Positions 14,943 to 24,126 of a DNA stretch of 44,475 nucleotides are shown here, piece by piece (position 1 is the first letter of the stretch; each line of letters opens with the position of its first letter). A program made the translations under genes and the position numbers. This stretch comes from Leisingera sp. M658. Lineage in GTDB: Bacteria > Pseudomonadota > Alphaproteobacteria > Rhodobacterales > Rhodobacteraceae. The notes below the pieces were generated by a model. It was not told the DNA's origin and made no database searches. It worked only from the letters and a program-made list of their open reading frames with translations. The stretch lies in assembly GCF_025144145.1 (NCBI RefSeq), contig NZ_CP083550.1, forward strand, positions 1 to 44,475. The letters run 5' to 3'.

Positions 14943-16953
14943 GGGTAAGATCTTCGTCGGTATCGTGCTTCTGACGCTGGTTTCGCTGGCGATGGGGTAT
15001 GTTGTGGCGACGGCAGTTCTGTCCTTCAGGGACTTCGGACTGGGCGGCGAGATTGATTTTCTCTGGCTTGCTCAGAACTACTTCGACCTGCGCGACTATC
15101 GGCCTAGTGATTTCCGCTTGGTGAACCTGATAATTGGCGGCTTTGGGTTAGCTGGCCTTTTGTTGAGCGCAGTGCTTTCCGGATCTGCGTTGACCAAATT
15201 CGGGCGCACCCACTGGCAGAAGGCTCAAGAAATGGGCCGCAACGGCTTCTTTGGACAGCCAGGCACAGGATTTATCCTTGGCAAGATGGGCAAACCTAAG
15301 AGCCGTGGAAAGCTGATTACTTCAAAGGTTTTTCCGCACGCGCTAATCGTGGCGCCCACCGGTCGAGGCAAGACCACTGGTTTTGTGATTCCGAACCTGC
15401 TGACATTCAACGGGTCTGTCGTGGTCCTGGACGTGAAGGGCGAGAACTACGCAAACACTGCCCGTCATCGAGCATCGCAGGGCGACAAAGTTTTCCGTTT
15501 CGCGCCGACGGACTGGCACGACAGGCGTACTCATCGGTACAATCCTCTGTTGCGTATCTACGAACTGGAAGATGCTGACCGTCAGCAAATGGAGCTTCAG
15601 CTACTTGCCTCGCTTTTTCTACAGTCTGACAGTGACCGCGTTCAGGGCCTCCTGAAAGGCGGTATTGATTTGTTCGTTGCAGCTGGCTTGCTGGCATTTG
15701 AGAGAAAGCGGCCGACCTTGGGCGAGATCTACCGCATCAGTGCGTCCGGCGGTAATAAACAGAAAGAGTTCATGGCACGGCGGGACGAAGTACAGAACCG
15801 CGCTGCCAAGCTGATCTTGGAGCGGCTGGCTTCAACCAACAACGACACGCTGACCTCTTATGTTTCGTTGCTCATGACTTCGGGCCTTGATCAATGGAGT
15901 AACCCCGCGATCGACGCCGCCACGCGAGAATCGGACTTTGATTTCCGCACGATCCGGAAAAGCCCGTTCAGTGTTTACTTGGTCGTTCAACCCAACATGG
16001 TGAAACCATTGGCACCGCTGATCCGGTTGTTCTTTTCAGATCTAATTTCATCGCTCCAGGATAAGGAACCGGGGAAGGACGAGCCATGGCCGGTCATGAT
16101 CATGCTCGATGAATTCAATCGGCTTGGGAAGATGCCTATCGTGGTTGAGAGCATTGAGACATTGCGTTCTTACAAAGGCCACCTTGCTATTGTGACGCAG
16201 ACGATCCCAGCACTGGACGAAATCTATGGCGAAAACACACGGCGTGCCCTGCAGGGCAACGCGGGGGTGAAACTCTACCTAACGCCATCGGATGAAAAGA
16301 CAGTAGAAGAATTGAGCAAAGCTGTAGGTAAGACCACCAAGCGCGTTGTTACCCGGTCACGCCAGATCGGCCGCAACCCATTCGAGGGACGCAGCTTGTC
16401 GGAACGCACCGAGGAAACTTCCCTCCTGCCGGAAGATGACGCACGTCGGATGCCTCTGGATGAAATTGTGATGGTTATCGATGCGCAGATGCCGATCAGG
16501 GCAAAGCGGATTCAGTATTATGACGACCCGTATTTCAAGGCAATCCACGGCGCTCAAAAGGGCGAACTGCCTTTCCCAGAGTTGCACAAGAAGCCGGTTG
16601 AACCCGAAGCGCCGGAAGAACCCGCGGTTGAGGAACAGCCCGGGCAAGCGCCGCAGGAACAAGCTGAGAACCTGTCGGTTGTAGAGACCGCCGCTAAACC
16701 TCACCGCGAGAAGCTGGCAACGTCAAAACGCAAGCGGAGACGTTCTAAAGCGGTGACACAGGCTAAGAACGACATGGATCAACGGCAGCGCACGCTTGAC
16801 CTGAGTGTACAGCAACGGCTTGATCTGCCCGAGCCAGGACAAGCATCAGACGCCGAAATTCAGGCCATGCGCGAGGCCGACGAGAAAATGGCCGCGCTTG
16901 AGGCCAATCTGTCGGGAGGGCAGGGGGGCTTGTCCACCACCGCAGCTGTTTAG
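14935..16953 (+). CDS. virD4: Type IV coupling protein VirD4/TraG
   Basis: This 672-residue inner-membrane ATPase has two N-terminal transmembrane segments (about residues 5-28 and 63-85). Then come Walker A APTGRGKTTGF near 140, VVLDVKGENY, and Walker B VMIMLDEFNRLGKM near 385, all hallmarks of coupling proteins. It brings the relaxase-DNA complex to the secretion channel. The tail (550-672) is charged and low-complexity. The ATG at 14935 overlaps the virD2 stop and follows AAAGGG; an in-frame ATG at 14902 is less likely because it lies further inside virD2. Confidence 0.9.
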   Translation: MDKGKIFVGIVLLTLVSLAMGYVVATAVLSFRDFGLGGEIDFLWLAQNYFDLRDYRPSDFRLVNLIIGGFGLAGLLLSAVLSGSALTKFGRTHWQKAQEMGRNGFFGQPGTGFILGKMGKPKSRGKLITSKVFPHALIVAPTGRGKTTGFVIPNLLTFNGSVVVLDVKGENYANTARHRASQGDKVFRFAPTDWHDRRTHRYNPLLRIYELEDADRQQMELQLLASLFLQSDSDRVQGLLKGGIDLFVAAGLLAFERKRPTLGEIYRISASGGNKQKEFMARRDEVQNRAAKLILERLASTNNDTLTSYVSLLMTSGLDQWSNPAIDAATRESDFDFRTIRKSPFSVYLVVQPNMVKPLAPLIRLFFSDLISSLQDKEPGKDEPWPVMIMLDEFNRLGKMPIVVESIETLRSYKGHLAIVTQTIPALDEIYGENTRRALQGNAGVKLYLTPSDEKTVEELSKAVGKTTKRVVTRSRQIGRNPFEGRSLSERTEETSLLPEDDARRMPLDEIVMVIDAQMPIRAKRIQYYDDPYFKAIHGAQKGELPFPELHKKPVEPEAPEEPAVEEQPGQAPQEQAENLSVVETAAKPHREKLATSKRKRRRSKAVTQAKNDMDQRQRTLDLSVQQRLDLPEPGQASDAEIQAMREADEKMAALEANLSGGQGGLSTTAAV

Positions 16954-16978
16954 CGGGGTTCAAGTTGGACCACACCTC

Positions 16979-17164
16979 ATGAAATACCTCGTGATCGTGT
17001 CTGTCGTTTTCGGCATTTCAGAGCAGGAACCCGTACTGAAGGTCAGGGTGCTGGACAGTCAAGAGCAGTGCCCGAGCGCAGCCCGGGCACTGCTGGATCA
17101 GCTGGACGATCCCTTTGCTGGCACTCAAAGAGTTTCGTGCCGCCCATTGGCCGAAGGCGCCTGA
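16979..17164 (+). CDS. Small hypothetical protein after virD4
   Basis: This 61-residue protein starts with a short hydrophobic stretch (KYLVIVSVVFGIS), followed by a Cys/Ala-rich segment with two Cys (QCPSAARALLDQL and SCRPLAEGA). It may be exported or membrane-anchored. It begins 25 bp after virD4 and is followed at once by a strong terminator, so it is probably the last gene of the virD operon. Family not recognised. Confidence 0.55.
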   Translation: MKYLVIVSVVFGISEQEPVLKVRVLDSQEQCPSAARALLDQLDDPFAGTQRVSCRPLAEGA

Positions 17165-17179
17165 AGGTTCCAGACGGTG

Positions 17180-17205
17180 AAAAGGCCCGCATCTGCGGGC
17201 CTTTT
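17180..17205. terminator. Bidirectional terminator of the virD operon
   Basis: AAAAGGCCCGC / GCGGGCCTTTT is a perfect 11-bp stem with a 4-base loop. The flanking A and T runs let it work in both directions, between the rightward virD operon and the leftward gene at 17628. Confidence 0.9.
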
Positions 17206-17628
17206 CTATTTCTGGTACGAAGGTTGCGCGCCCGACCGAAAGTGTTTTTTCTCGCATTGTCTCGGCCAGGACAACTTGAGCTTGGCGATCAGCTCGATAC
17301 GGTTTGCCGCCTTTTCTAACCTTTCGGAGATCTGCTGAACGTCCTCACCAGGTCGAAGCCAAAACCATTCCGTTCCGCGCCGGTCACGCTTTCGAAATGG
17401 GTTTCGACGAATGCGCCTCAAGATCAGGGTTTCGCATTTTCGCGCCCAGGGCATCGTCACTGTGGCAACTATCTTCATATCGTCACCAGCAATCCGGTTA
17501 AGCTCAGCGCGGCGCTCGATCACTTTCCGCTTGGTGAACCCAATCTTGAACAGACCCGCTTCAGTGTTCGAGCGAAGGAGGTAGACCGTCCCCCAAGGCA
17601 CACGGGAAAAGCGAAACCAAGGAATCAT
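17206..17628 (-). CDS. GIY-YIG-like (T5orf172/MUG113-type) protein
   Basis: This 140-residue protein has the N-terminal pattern TVYLLRSN...GLFKIGFTKRKVIERRAELNR, typical of the T5orf172/MUG113 branch of the GIY-YIG nuclease superfamily. In this branch the second motif reads KIGxT, as here. A Glu near residue 86 (GTEWFWL) could complete the site. The C terminus is basic. Nuclease activity is possible but unproven. It starts 6 bp after the small gene upstream and forms a leftward pair with it. Confidence 0.6.
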   Translation of the reverse strand: MIPWFRFSRVPWGTVYLLRSNTEAGLFKIGFTKRKVIERRAELNRIAGDDMKIVATVTMPWARKCETLILRRIRRNPFRKRDRRGTEWFWLRPGEDVQQISERLEKAANRIELIAKLKLSWPRQCEKKHFRSGAQPSYQK

Positions 17629-17634
17629 CGCTGG

Positions 17635-17799
17635 CTACAGCTTCTTGATTTGGAGAAACGACACATCTTTTTTGGGGTATGCGCGTTGGATCTTTGCCCT
17701 GGCTGCCTCTTCGTCGGCTTGCTTCACAATGTGCTTGATCCTGCCTGTCTGACTGACAAGCAGGTCCATTTCAAAATACTTTGTCTTCTCTGAACTCAT
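17635..17799 (-). CDS. Small hypothetical protein paired with the GIY-YIG gene
   Basis: A 54-codon frame encodes MSSEKTKYFEMDLLVSQTGR, a charged helix, and VSFLQIKKL. An in-frame ATG 15 bases upstream (17814) is an alternative start. The stop is only 6 bp before the next gene, suggesting an operon. The middle (DEEAARAKIQRAYPKKD) resembles short proteins that modulate a partner, but no family is recognised. Confidence 0.5.
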   Translation of the reverse strand: MSSEKTKYFEMDLLVSQTGRIKHIVKQADEEAARAKIQRAYPKKDVSFLQIKKL

Positions 17800-17902
17800 C
17801 TGCTTTCTCGGCATCGTTCTGTGATTAGGTTGTTTTTTGATAAGGCGCTTCGTGTTGCTGAGAGACTGCCGCCCCTTTCAGGCTGGCGGTCTTAGGCTGA
17901 TC

Positions 17903-18973
17903 CTATTTCCGGAGGCGGTCGGAGCGATCTGCCATCCGCCGTATTTTCTCACCCGTTCCGGTGGCCGGAGGCGGTGATGCTGGCGCAGGCGAATTGGCTG
18001 CGGGGGTAGTGGCGCCCCCGGAAGTGACAGCCTGTCGCGCGCGAAGGCCAACCAGCTCCGAGATTGATGCGGTGCCGTACCGTTGCCTTGCTTGGCTCTG
18101 TTGAGATCCAGAAGCGCCCCGCGCGAAGTCATATGCACCACCCATTCCGCTTGTAAGGGCAGGCATCACAATGTTTCCTGAAATCGCCCGAACGATGAAC
18201 GGCGTCGCTATGATGAAACCTTTTGCCATCAACACCATCATAAAAAACGGGATCAGTGCACCGATATTCGAAGCACCTTCTGGATCGCCAAGTTCTGTAA
18301 TGAGAGCTGAAGAAACGCCGGTGATCGTGGCAAATACTCCCGCAACCACCACCGGATAGATTGCAAAGGAGATCAGTGCCGAAAGCCAGCGGGAAAAGTA
18401 ATCCTTGGTAACGTCAAAAAGCGTCAGGAATATCATGACCGGGGCCATACCAATCAAAAGGGCGATCATTAGGCGAGAGGCGACCAAGATAAATGCGGCC
18501 AAGCCACCCAGAATCGAAAGAAGAAGAACACCGAGAATGTCGAGCATTGCACCCGCCATCCAGTTCAGCTCAGAGCCAGCAGCATTAAGGTATTCACCCA
18601 GCTCTTGAATTAGTCGGTCAAACTCTTCAGCAAATGTACCCGACGGCCCCGGAGTTCCGCCACCGACAGAGGCGACAAGGGAGCCTGCTATGCTGTCGAT
18701 TCCGTTCAAGACTGCGCTTGTAAAGGAGTTGAACTGTATCCAGTTGGTCGCAAATATCCCCACAAGAGCTATCTTTAGGGCCAGCCAGAATGCGGTTCTG
18801 CCGTCCATCGATCGGACCTGGTAGGCCATGTTGATGAACACAAAGATCACCAGCAGAGTTGCTGAAATTGCAATGAGCGTACCAACAGTCGCAGCGACCG
18901 CCCCGAATTGGGTTTCGGCAGCAGTGTTCAGGTAGCCCTGGGCGGTTTCCACGAAGTAAGTAACAACACTCAT
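17903..18973 (-). CDS. virB6: VirB6-like polytopic channel protein
   Basis: This 356-residue protein has about six hydrophobic segments: near residues 25-50, 62-80, 140-165, 167-185, 195-220 and 235-260. A Trp near the centre and an Ala/Pro-rich cytoplasmic tail follow the VirB6/TrbL layout. VirB6 is the inner-membrane gate of the conjugation channel. Unusually it is the last gene of the operon rather than following virB5, with virB11 and two small genes in between. AAGCAATG-type spacing lacks a strong ribosome-binding site. Confidence 0.85.
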   Translation of the reverse strand: MSVVTYFVETAQGYLNTAAETQFGAVAATVGTLIAISATLLVIFVFINMAYQVRSMDGRTAFWLALKIALVGIFATNWIQFNSFTSAVLNGIDSIAGSLVASVGGGTPGPSGTFAEEFDRLIQELGEYLNAAGSELNWMAGAMLDILGVLLLSILGGLAAFILVASRLMIALLIGMAPVMIFLTLFDVTKDYFSRWLSALISFAIYPVVVAGVFATITGVSSALITELGDPEGASNIGALIPFFMMVLMAKGFIIATPFIVRAISGNIVMPALTSGMGGAYDFARGASGSQQSQARQRYGTASISELVGLRARQAVTSGGATTPAANSPAPASPPPATGTGEKIRRMADRSDRLRK

Positions 18974-18983
18974 TGCTTAGTCC

Positions 18984-19391
18984 TCACCAGTTTCCTTGTT
19001 CTTTACAGATCGGCTTTGCGATACGGCGAAGGTCGTTGGCGGTCCGACTATACTCTGATGTCAGGTCAATGACCTCCCACCGATCTTTGATCCCCGAGTA
19101 CCTTTCGGAATAGACCGCCTCCGCCGCTTCCCAGGAAGGAAAGCGAATGTCGCACGCACAATCTTCAGCTTCGGCCACGGCCTGCATACTTTGGGCACGG
19201 TAGATCTCTTGCACCAAGTTGCCTCGGTGGGCGTCCCGAGGTGCAATGTTGTCGATCCATTCCGGCTGTGGCGGCTGGTCTGGACAAACGCGCGGCGTGT
19301 CGCTGCCCAATGTAGGAACGAATTGCGCCCATGAGGGGGCTGCGGTTGTCAAAAGGATTCCAGCAGTCAATGCGATTGGGATGTTTCTCAT
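18984..19391 (-). CDS. Secreted protein of the virB operon
   Basis: This 135-residue protein has a signal peptide ending APSWAQ near residue 22 and four or more Cys (RVCPDQ, EDCACD, PICKEQ), consistent with a disulfide-bonded periplasmic protein. It lies between the DUF4177-like gene and virB6, 10 bp from the latter. Such Cys-rich small proteins beside virB6 can act in pore assembly or exclusion. No specific family is recognised. Confidence 0.65.
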   Translation of the reverse strand: MRNIPIALTAGILLTTAAPSWAQFVPTLGSDTPRVCPDQPPQPEWIDNIAPRDAHRGNLVQEIYRAQSMQAVAEAEDCACDIRFPSWEAAEAVYSERYSGIKDRWEVIDLTSEYSRTANDLRRIAKPICKEQGNW

Positions 19392-19408
19392 CTGGCAGTT
19401 CTTTCCCG

Positions 19409-19597
19409 TTAGGTTTCGTCGTCGTAGAATTCTCTTTTCAGGAATGCTGTGTATGTATTGTCTGGGTTGAACTGATGCACAACCGATACAATCTCAAAGC
19501 CTTCGTGACCCCACTCTTTGAGCTTGACCTGCATCGCATCAAAATCCTTCGGGCCGTTAACGACAAAGGACAGTACTTCGTTTTCAAACCTTTTCAT
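19409..19597 (-). CDS. DUF4177-like small protein
   Basis: This 62-residue protein starts MKRFENEVLSFVVNG and ends with GHEGFEIVSVV and YTAFLKREF. This follows the DUF4177 layout of one strand, a helix and GWELVSV-like and FLKR strands. It overlaps the end of virB11 by 14 bases. A longer in-frame start at 19660 would overlap virB11 by 77 bases and is less likely. Function unknown. Confidence 0.55.
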   Translation of the reverse strand: MKRFENEVLSFVVNGPKDFDAMQVKLKEWGHEGFEIVSVVHQFNPDNTYTAFLKREFYDDET

Positions 19598-20579
19598 GGC
19601 CTGCGCCCTCGCTTTGGTTGCCGGGAAGATAAAATTCGGTAATGCCGCGATCCCCTTCATGGCGCCCCGCCTGAATGATCACGTCAATCGAACTTTCGAT
19701 ATAATGTATCATATCCTGATAGGTCATCTGCACATCGGTCTTTAGGGCGGCAATCGCTAAGCGCTGAACCGCCAGCTGCGGTGTTTCCGCGTGGAGAGTG
19801 GTCATAGAGCCACCGTGACCTGTGTTAATTGCCTCAAGGAAAGTCATAGCTTCGCGTCCGCGAACCTCGCCCAGAACGATCCGGTCTGGCCTCATTCGGA
19901 GTGTCGAGGTCAGCAGCGTGTCGGCGGTCTGAAATTCTTCATCACGGTTGGAGATCAGGGTGACAACATTCGGCTGTGTCGGCATGAGTTCGGCGGCTTC
20001 TTCAATAGTGATGATCCGCTCATCATTCGCCACATGGGAGAGGATTTTTCGAGCCGCTACAGTTTTCCCGGTCGAGGTGCCGCCGGACACGATCATATTG
20101 AGTTTGTGTGAAACGCAAAACTTCACCGCCTCGTCAATATCACCGCCAGCAACGACTTCGCGCAGCTCACGGTTCCTGTCATGCCTGACCTGTTCCAGCT
20201 TTCGCTCTTTTCCGAACAAATACTTCAACTTGATCTGGTCCAGCGGAAGGGTTGAGAAAAACCGCAACGATATGGAGTAACCATCCGCAACTGCTGGGGG
20301 TTGAATGACCTGGGCACGGATAGGCCGCGTTCGATAAGTGATGCTCACGGAAACAATCGGTTTCTGCTTGCTCATTGTGGAATTGGACGCGGACGCGATT
20401 TGGTTGCCGAGGTCGCGGATTTCCGTCTGGTTCAGTTTGGCTTCAAGGGGGCGCATGAAATGGTCCCCTTGAAACTCGCCCCAAACGGTCCCGTCCGGGT
20501 TGATGCAGATCTCGATCACATCATCTCGAACCGCATCCGGAAGCTTATCCAGCGACGCTTGTAGGTAACTCGTAGTCAC
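19584..20579 (-). CDS. virB11: VirB11 secretion ATPase
   Basis: This 331-residue hexameric traffic ATPase has Walker A VSGGTSTGKTVAARK near residue 165, IITIEEAAEL, and Walker B RMRPDRIVLGEVRG near 230, followed by NTGHGGSMTTLHA. It energises pilus assembly and substrate transfer with VirB4 and VirD4. The start is GTG at 20579, directly after the virB10 TAA, with GGAG eight bases upstream. Length is normal for the family. Confidence 0.93.
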   Translation of the reverse strand: MTTSYLQASLDKLPDAVRDDVIEICINPDGTVWGEFQGDHFMRPLEAKLNQTEIRDLGNQIASASNSTMSKQKPIVSVSITYRTRPIRAQVIQPPAVADGYSISLRFFSTLPLDQIKLKYLFGKERKLEQVRHDRNRELREVVAGGDIDEAVKFCVSHKLNMIVSGGTSTGKTVAARKILSHVANDERIITIEEAAELMPTQPNVVTLISNRDEEFQTADTLLTSTLRMRPDRIVLGEVRGREAMTFLEAINTGHGGSMTTLHAETPQLAVQRLAIAALKTDVQMTYQDMIHYIESSIDVIIQAGRHEGDRGITEFYLPGNQSEGAGHEKV

Positions 20580-21917
20580 TTAGAAAATCTCCAGATCACG
20601 ATCTACCATGACGGTAATCCGCGAACCCTGTTCGACGTAGATCACCGGACCCAAGGACAGGTATTCACCGATCACGCTGTCCGTTGCGTTCGCCAGGTCG
20701 TCGCCAATGTCTTCCAGGACTTCGGCGGCGGTGTCGTCTGTGACGTTGGCGGACGCAGCCGACGGGGCGGCCGAAATCAGAGAAATCAGAGCGGCGGAAC
20801 CGAAGCGTTCCGCAAAGCGAGTATCGACAAAGCCGGTCACACCAGAGCGGCCTAGCTCATCACCCCCGAAAGAGCTGATTTCTACGCTCTGGTTGTTGGG
20901 CATAATTATGCGGTCCCAAGCGATGGTCACACGCTTCTGAGCAATGTCGAGACCAGACCGATAGCGTCCGATCAAACGCGATCCGCGCGGGATCAGAACG
21001 CGGGATCCGTCGAAGGCGTGAACGTCTTCAGAGATCACCGCGCGGATCTGGCCGGGCAGGGAACTATCCATAGCTGTTTCCGTTACCGCCTGTATCATAG
21101 TGCCTTGAACAACGGTGCTTGACGGGTTGGCGATGATTTCCGATTGGGTCACTTGCGAAGGCGCAGCGCCATTGAGAACAAAATCTGTAACCTCGCCAAA
21201 GGTGCGCGAAGCCAGTTCGTCCCCACCCGCGCCGGAATTTGAGCTGTTGCCAAATGCGATCATGGGAGATTCAATGCGTGCCTGCTGGAAAGCAAGTTCC
21301 TGCTGACGCCGACGCTCCAACTCTGCCAATCGCCGCTGTTCTTCATCAGAAGGGCCGTTCAGGATGGGTTCGGCGGGTGTTTGGAGCTGCGCCAATTCAA
21401 GGTCACTGCGCAGCATCCGAAGCTGTCTGTCTCTGGCTGCCAGTTCTTCCGTAAACTGAGACTGGGCGGCTTCAGATGACTCTTGTAGAGCGGCAATCTG
21501 GGCTGTCAGCGCCTCGATAGCCTCAGCTGCAGCTGAGTTATCTTCTACAACCGGCTCAGGTGCATTCTGAATTGCCTCGATCTGCGCTTGCAGTTTTGCG
21601 ATTTGTGCCAGAAGTTCCGCATTTGGTTCGACTTGCTGTTCAACGACCCGAATTTCTGGTTCCGGCGGGGCAGGGGGGACGAATGGTTGGATTTCTCCAA
21701 ATCCGTCACCCGCTGGCTGGAACTCATCAGGCTGCGCGGTCGGCAATGCGACCTCTTCTTGAGGCTGCGCCCCGAGATAGGCTAGGCCACCGAGGGACAG
21801 AATAGCACCAATTCCAACAGTTGCGAGCAACACTGAAGGGCGTTTTTTCTCAGCGGTGTTTGTTTCGCCGCCTTCCAGCGCCGCAAGGCGGGCTTCAAAA
21901 TCCGGTTGGTCGCTCAT
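20580..21917 (-). CDS. virB10: VirB10 channel protein
   Basis: This 445-residue protein has a short cytoplasmic N terminus, one transmembrane segment at about residues 28-50, a Pro-rich and coiled-coil periplasmic linker (60-210), and a C-terminal beta domain. The C-terminal domain contains GTMIQAVTETAMDSSLPG and VLIPRGSRLIGRYRSG, both typical of VirB10/TraF. It spans both membranes in the core complex with VirB9 and a VirB7-like lipoprotein. The start overlaps the virB9 stop (ATGA). Confidence 0.93.
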   Translation of the reverse strand: MSDQPDFEARLAALEGGETNTAEKKRPSVLLATVGIGAILSLGGLAYLGAQPQEEVALPTAQPDEFQPAGDGFGEIQPFVPPAPPEPEIRVVEQQVEPNAELLAQIAKLQAQIEAIQNAPEPVVEDNSAAAEAIEALTAQIAALQESSEAAQSQFTEELAARDRQLRMLRSDLELAQLQTPAEPILNGPSDEEQRRLAELERRRQQELAFQQARIESPMIAFGNSSNSGAGGDELASRTFGEVTDFVLNGAAPSQVTQSEIIANPSSTVVQGTMIQAVTETAMDSSLPGQIRAVISEDVHAFDGSRVLIPRGSRLIGRYRSGLDIAQKRVTIAWDRIIMPNNQSVEISSFGGDELGRSGVTGFVDTRFAERFGSAALISLISAAPSAASANVTDDTAAEVLEDIGDDLANATDSVIGEYLSLGPVIYVEQGSRITVMVDRDLEIF

Positions 21918-22615
21918 GAGGATTCTCCAGCCTTTACGATTTCTTCAATGCAGACAATTTCTTCGCCCAAGCGGAGAACCCATTCCCGGCTAACACCGGA
22001 AACGCGCAGCACGCCGTCTTCGACCTGCTGGCTGTTAACCGTGCGCTCACGACCGCCGGAGTGCCGGAAAATTGCCGGAACGGGCGCGTTGCGAGGGAAG
22101 CGGAAATAGGTGAATGTGCCATCATCCCAAACCGATGCGGGTGTGAACTCAGTGCTTGAGCTGGCCGCGTAATTGTAATTTGGGGCCTGTTGAGCAACTG
22201 CATTCTGCGGGCGGCGGTTCGTCTCCGGATACCGGAATTGAACAACGTAGTAGGTCGGGGACCGGGCCTCTGTTACGTTGAAATAATAGCTCCGCCGGTT
22301 AGTGTAGACGGTGATGTTGCTATGAACGCCTCTGCCATTTGGCTTGATGGCGAAGGCACGTCCTCCAGGCACGCCGTCCAATTGGAAACCTTCAGTATCA
22401 CCGGCGATGATCGAGCGAATGGTTTCGCCTTCTCCGAATTCGACAGTAGTTACGTGTGTTAAGCTGACGCTCAAACGATAAACCTGCCGTTCCTGATAAG
22501 TCGCGATCCGCACCCGTGCGTCGCGTCCCCCAGATTTTGGAATGGATTCCGACCATGCCGGAAACGAAGTGAGCGCCAAAACGGCGGTCAGAGTGATTGT
22601 TTTCAATGCCTTCAT
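21914..22615 (-). CDS. virB9: VirB9 outer-membrane core protein
   Basis: This 233-residue protein has a signal peptide (about residues 1-22, ending FPAWSE). The VirB9 pattern follows: RDARVRIATYQERQVYRL, AIKPNGRGVHSNITVYTNRR, YYFNV near residue 120 and a C-terminal beta domain with WDDGTFTYFRFPRN. It forms the outer ring of the channel with VirB10. The ATG at 22615 was chosen for the signal peptide and GGAGA upstream; an upstream in-frame Met lies inside virB8. Confidence 0.92.
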   Translation of the reverse strand: MKALKTITLTAVLALTSFPAWSESIPKSGGRDARVRIATYQERQVYRLSVSLTHVTTVEFGEGETIRSIIAGDTEGFQLDGVPGGRAFAIKPNGRGVHSNITVYTNRRSYYFNVTEARSPTYYVVQFRYPETNRRPQNAVAQQAPNYNYAASSSTEFTPASVWDDGTFTYFRFPRNAPVPAIFRHSGGRERTVNSQQVEDGVLRVSGVSREWVLRLGEEIVCIEEIVKAGESS

Positions 22616-22616
22616 G

Positions 22617-23270
22617 TTAGTTCTCCAATCTGTCTGACCGAACGGCATACTCGGTGACGGTGAAGCCAAAGGGGTTGGTCCACACATGGTCTATGGAACG
22701 CCGTTCTTCGGGCCGGAAATCGAACAGGAGCGTCGCTGTAAACAAACCTGCCTGGACGCCTTGCGGCGAGGTCAGGCGCTTCCTGAAACGGACCTGAGCC
22801 CTGTTTTCGCCAATTCGGGTGATGCTCTGAATTTCAACATCAAGCCGGGCGCTTGGACCGTACACTTCGGGCGGAAAGCTTTCGTTTGCGCTATTCCAGA
22901 GTTGACGCATCGAGGCGTCAGCCGCGCCAGACGAGCTTTCGAGAATGCGCCGCACACGCAAGTCATTGTCGAGCTGGTTGTATGTTTCGCGCTGCGTCAC
23001 ATAACGATACACTTGCGCTTCAATGATCGCCTGGTTTTGTGTGACCTGCACAGCGCCAACGGATGCATTTGGAAGCGCCATTCCTGTTTCCGGATCGTAA
23101 GGAACGACTACCGGAGCAGGGTCAACATCGAGGATGGCGACAGCCGCGGCCGAAAGGCACCCAATTACACCGAATGCCATCCCGCCAAAGGCCAGCTTTT
23201 GCCAGAGCTGTTCACGCCGCCGCGCGCCGTAGATCAGCTCTTCTTCGATAATTTCCACTTCCTTGTTCAA
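22617..23270 (-). CDS. virB8: VirB8 inner-membrane scaffold protein
   Basis: This 217-residue bitopic protein has a cytoplasmic N terminus, a transmembrane helix at about 24-48, and a periplasmic NTF2-like domain with YVTQRETYNQLDNDLRVR and YGPSARLDVEIQSI, as expected for VirB8. The start is a TTG at 23270 with GGAGAACGGG upstream; a GTG four codons later is the alternative. It lies 13 bp after virB5. Confidence 0.9.
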   Translation of the reverse strand: MNKEVEIIEEELIYGARRREQLWQKLAFGGMAFGVIGCLSAAAVAILDVDPAPVVVPYDPETGMALPNASVGAVQVTQNQAIIEAQVYRYVTQRETYNQLDNDLRVRRILESSSGAADASMRQLWNSANESFPPEVYGPSARLDVEIQSITRIGENRAQVRFRKRLTSPQGVQAGLFTATLLFDFRPEERRSIDHVWTNPFGFTVTEYAVRSDRLEN

Positions 23271-23283
23271 AACCCGTTCTCCG

Positions 23284-24126
23284 TCAGTTCGCGTTCAAGG
23301 TCGGGAGAGTGAAGTCCATGAACTGCTGCTCTTCCGCGATGGTGGCCGCGTCAATTAAACCAGCCTGGCCGTCGCCCACGGTCTGCACGGCTTCGAGTTG
23401 CCACATCGCAACCAGAGCAATAGCCAGCTCCGCAGTGACCCGCGTGTTTAGATCCACACTGTCTTTCAGCTCTTCCATGTCACCGATCATGCCCACGAGG
23501 CGATCAACACGCTCAAGCGATTGTCCAGCGTCGTCGTAGCTGTTCTGAGCAGCGGCTGAGACTAGCGCACCTGTGGTCGCCTGTGTGGCCGTTCGAGAAG
23601 CACCAGGATTGCCGCTGTTCGCCATTTGGGACAGTGTGTCTTCGTCAAATCCAGCTTCAGCCAGAACGCGGTCCATCTGCGTGCGGATCTCGCCAGAGCC
23701 AGATCCGGCAAGTGCCGACCAGTCGCCGTTTTGGATGGCTTCGATGGTACCGATAATGTCGCCGAACTCCTGATCCAGAATACCGTTCAGCTCTGCTTCC
23801 ATTTCAGTCCGGATGATTTCGGGTAGTTCCATGAGGCCGGTCAAAGCGTCGTAGGTTTCCTGAAGTTGGCCCAGCTGTTCTTGCAACGTCGCAAATTGCT
23901 CACGAAGCTGAAGAAGTTGCTCGTTTTGCAGCACTTCATCTTCGATCATCTGTCGAAGTTGCTGGATTTCCTGCGCGATGTTCTGAGTATCTACGGTGGG
24001 TACACCCTGAGCATGAGCCGCGCCGCCACCCAAAAGGCCGGGCGTGGCGATGACAGCACCGGCTCCGATGAGCGCCGCCGTTGCAACCGTGCGAAATAGG
24101 GCACGGGATTTTTCGATGGTTTTCAT
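23284..24126 (-). CDS. virB5: VirB5-like pilus-tip protein
   Basis: This 280-residue protein has a signal peptide ending GAAHAQ near residue 40. The mature part starts GVPTVDTQNIAQEIQQLRQM, followed by long Gln/Glu-rich coiled coils, as in VirB5/TrbJ. The C terminus VDLNTRVTAELAIAL ... EEQQFMDFTL is shared with the upstream chimera. VirB5 is secreted and decorates the pilus tip. The start overlaps the upstream stop (TGATG arrangement). Confidence 0.88.
   Translation of the reverse strand: MKTIEKSRALFRTVATAALIGAGAVIATPGLLGGGAAHAQGVPTVDTQNIAQEIQQLRQMIEDEVLQNEQLLQLREQFATLQEQLGQLQETYDALTGLMELPEIIRTEMEAELNGILDQEFGDIIGTIEAIQNGDWSALAGSGSGEIRTQMDRVLAEAGFDEDTLSQMANSGNPGASRTATQATTGALVSAAAQNSYDDAGQSLERVDRLVGMIGDMEELKDSVDLNTRVTAELAIALVAMWQLEAVQTVGDGQAGLIDAATIAEEQQFMDFTLPTLNAN

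Noticed and set aside
17878..18141. Alternative frame inside the end of virB6.
   Set aside because: Shadow of the Pro/Ala-rich VirB6 tail.
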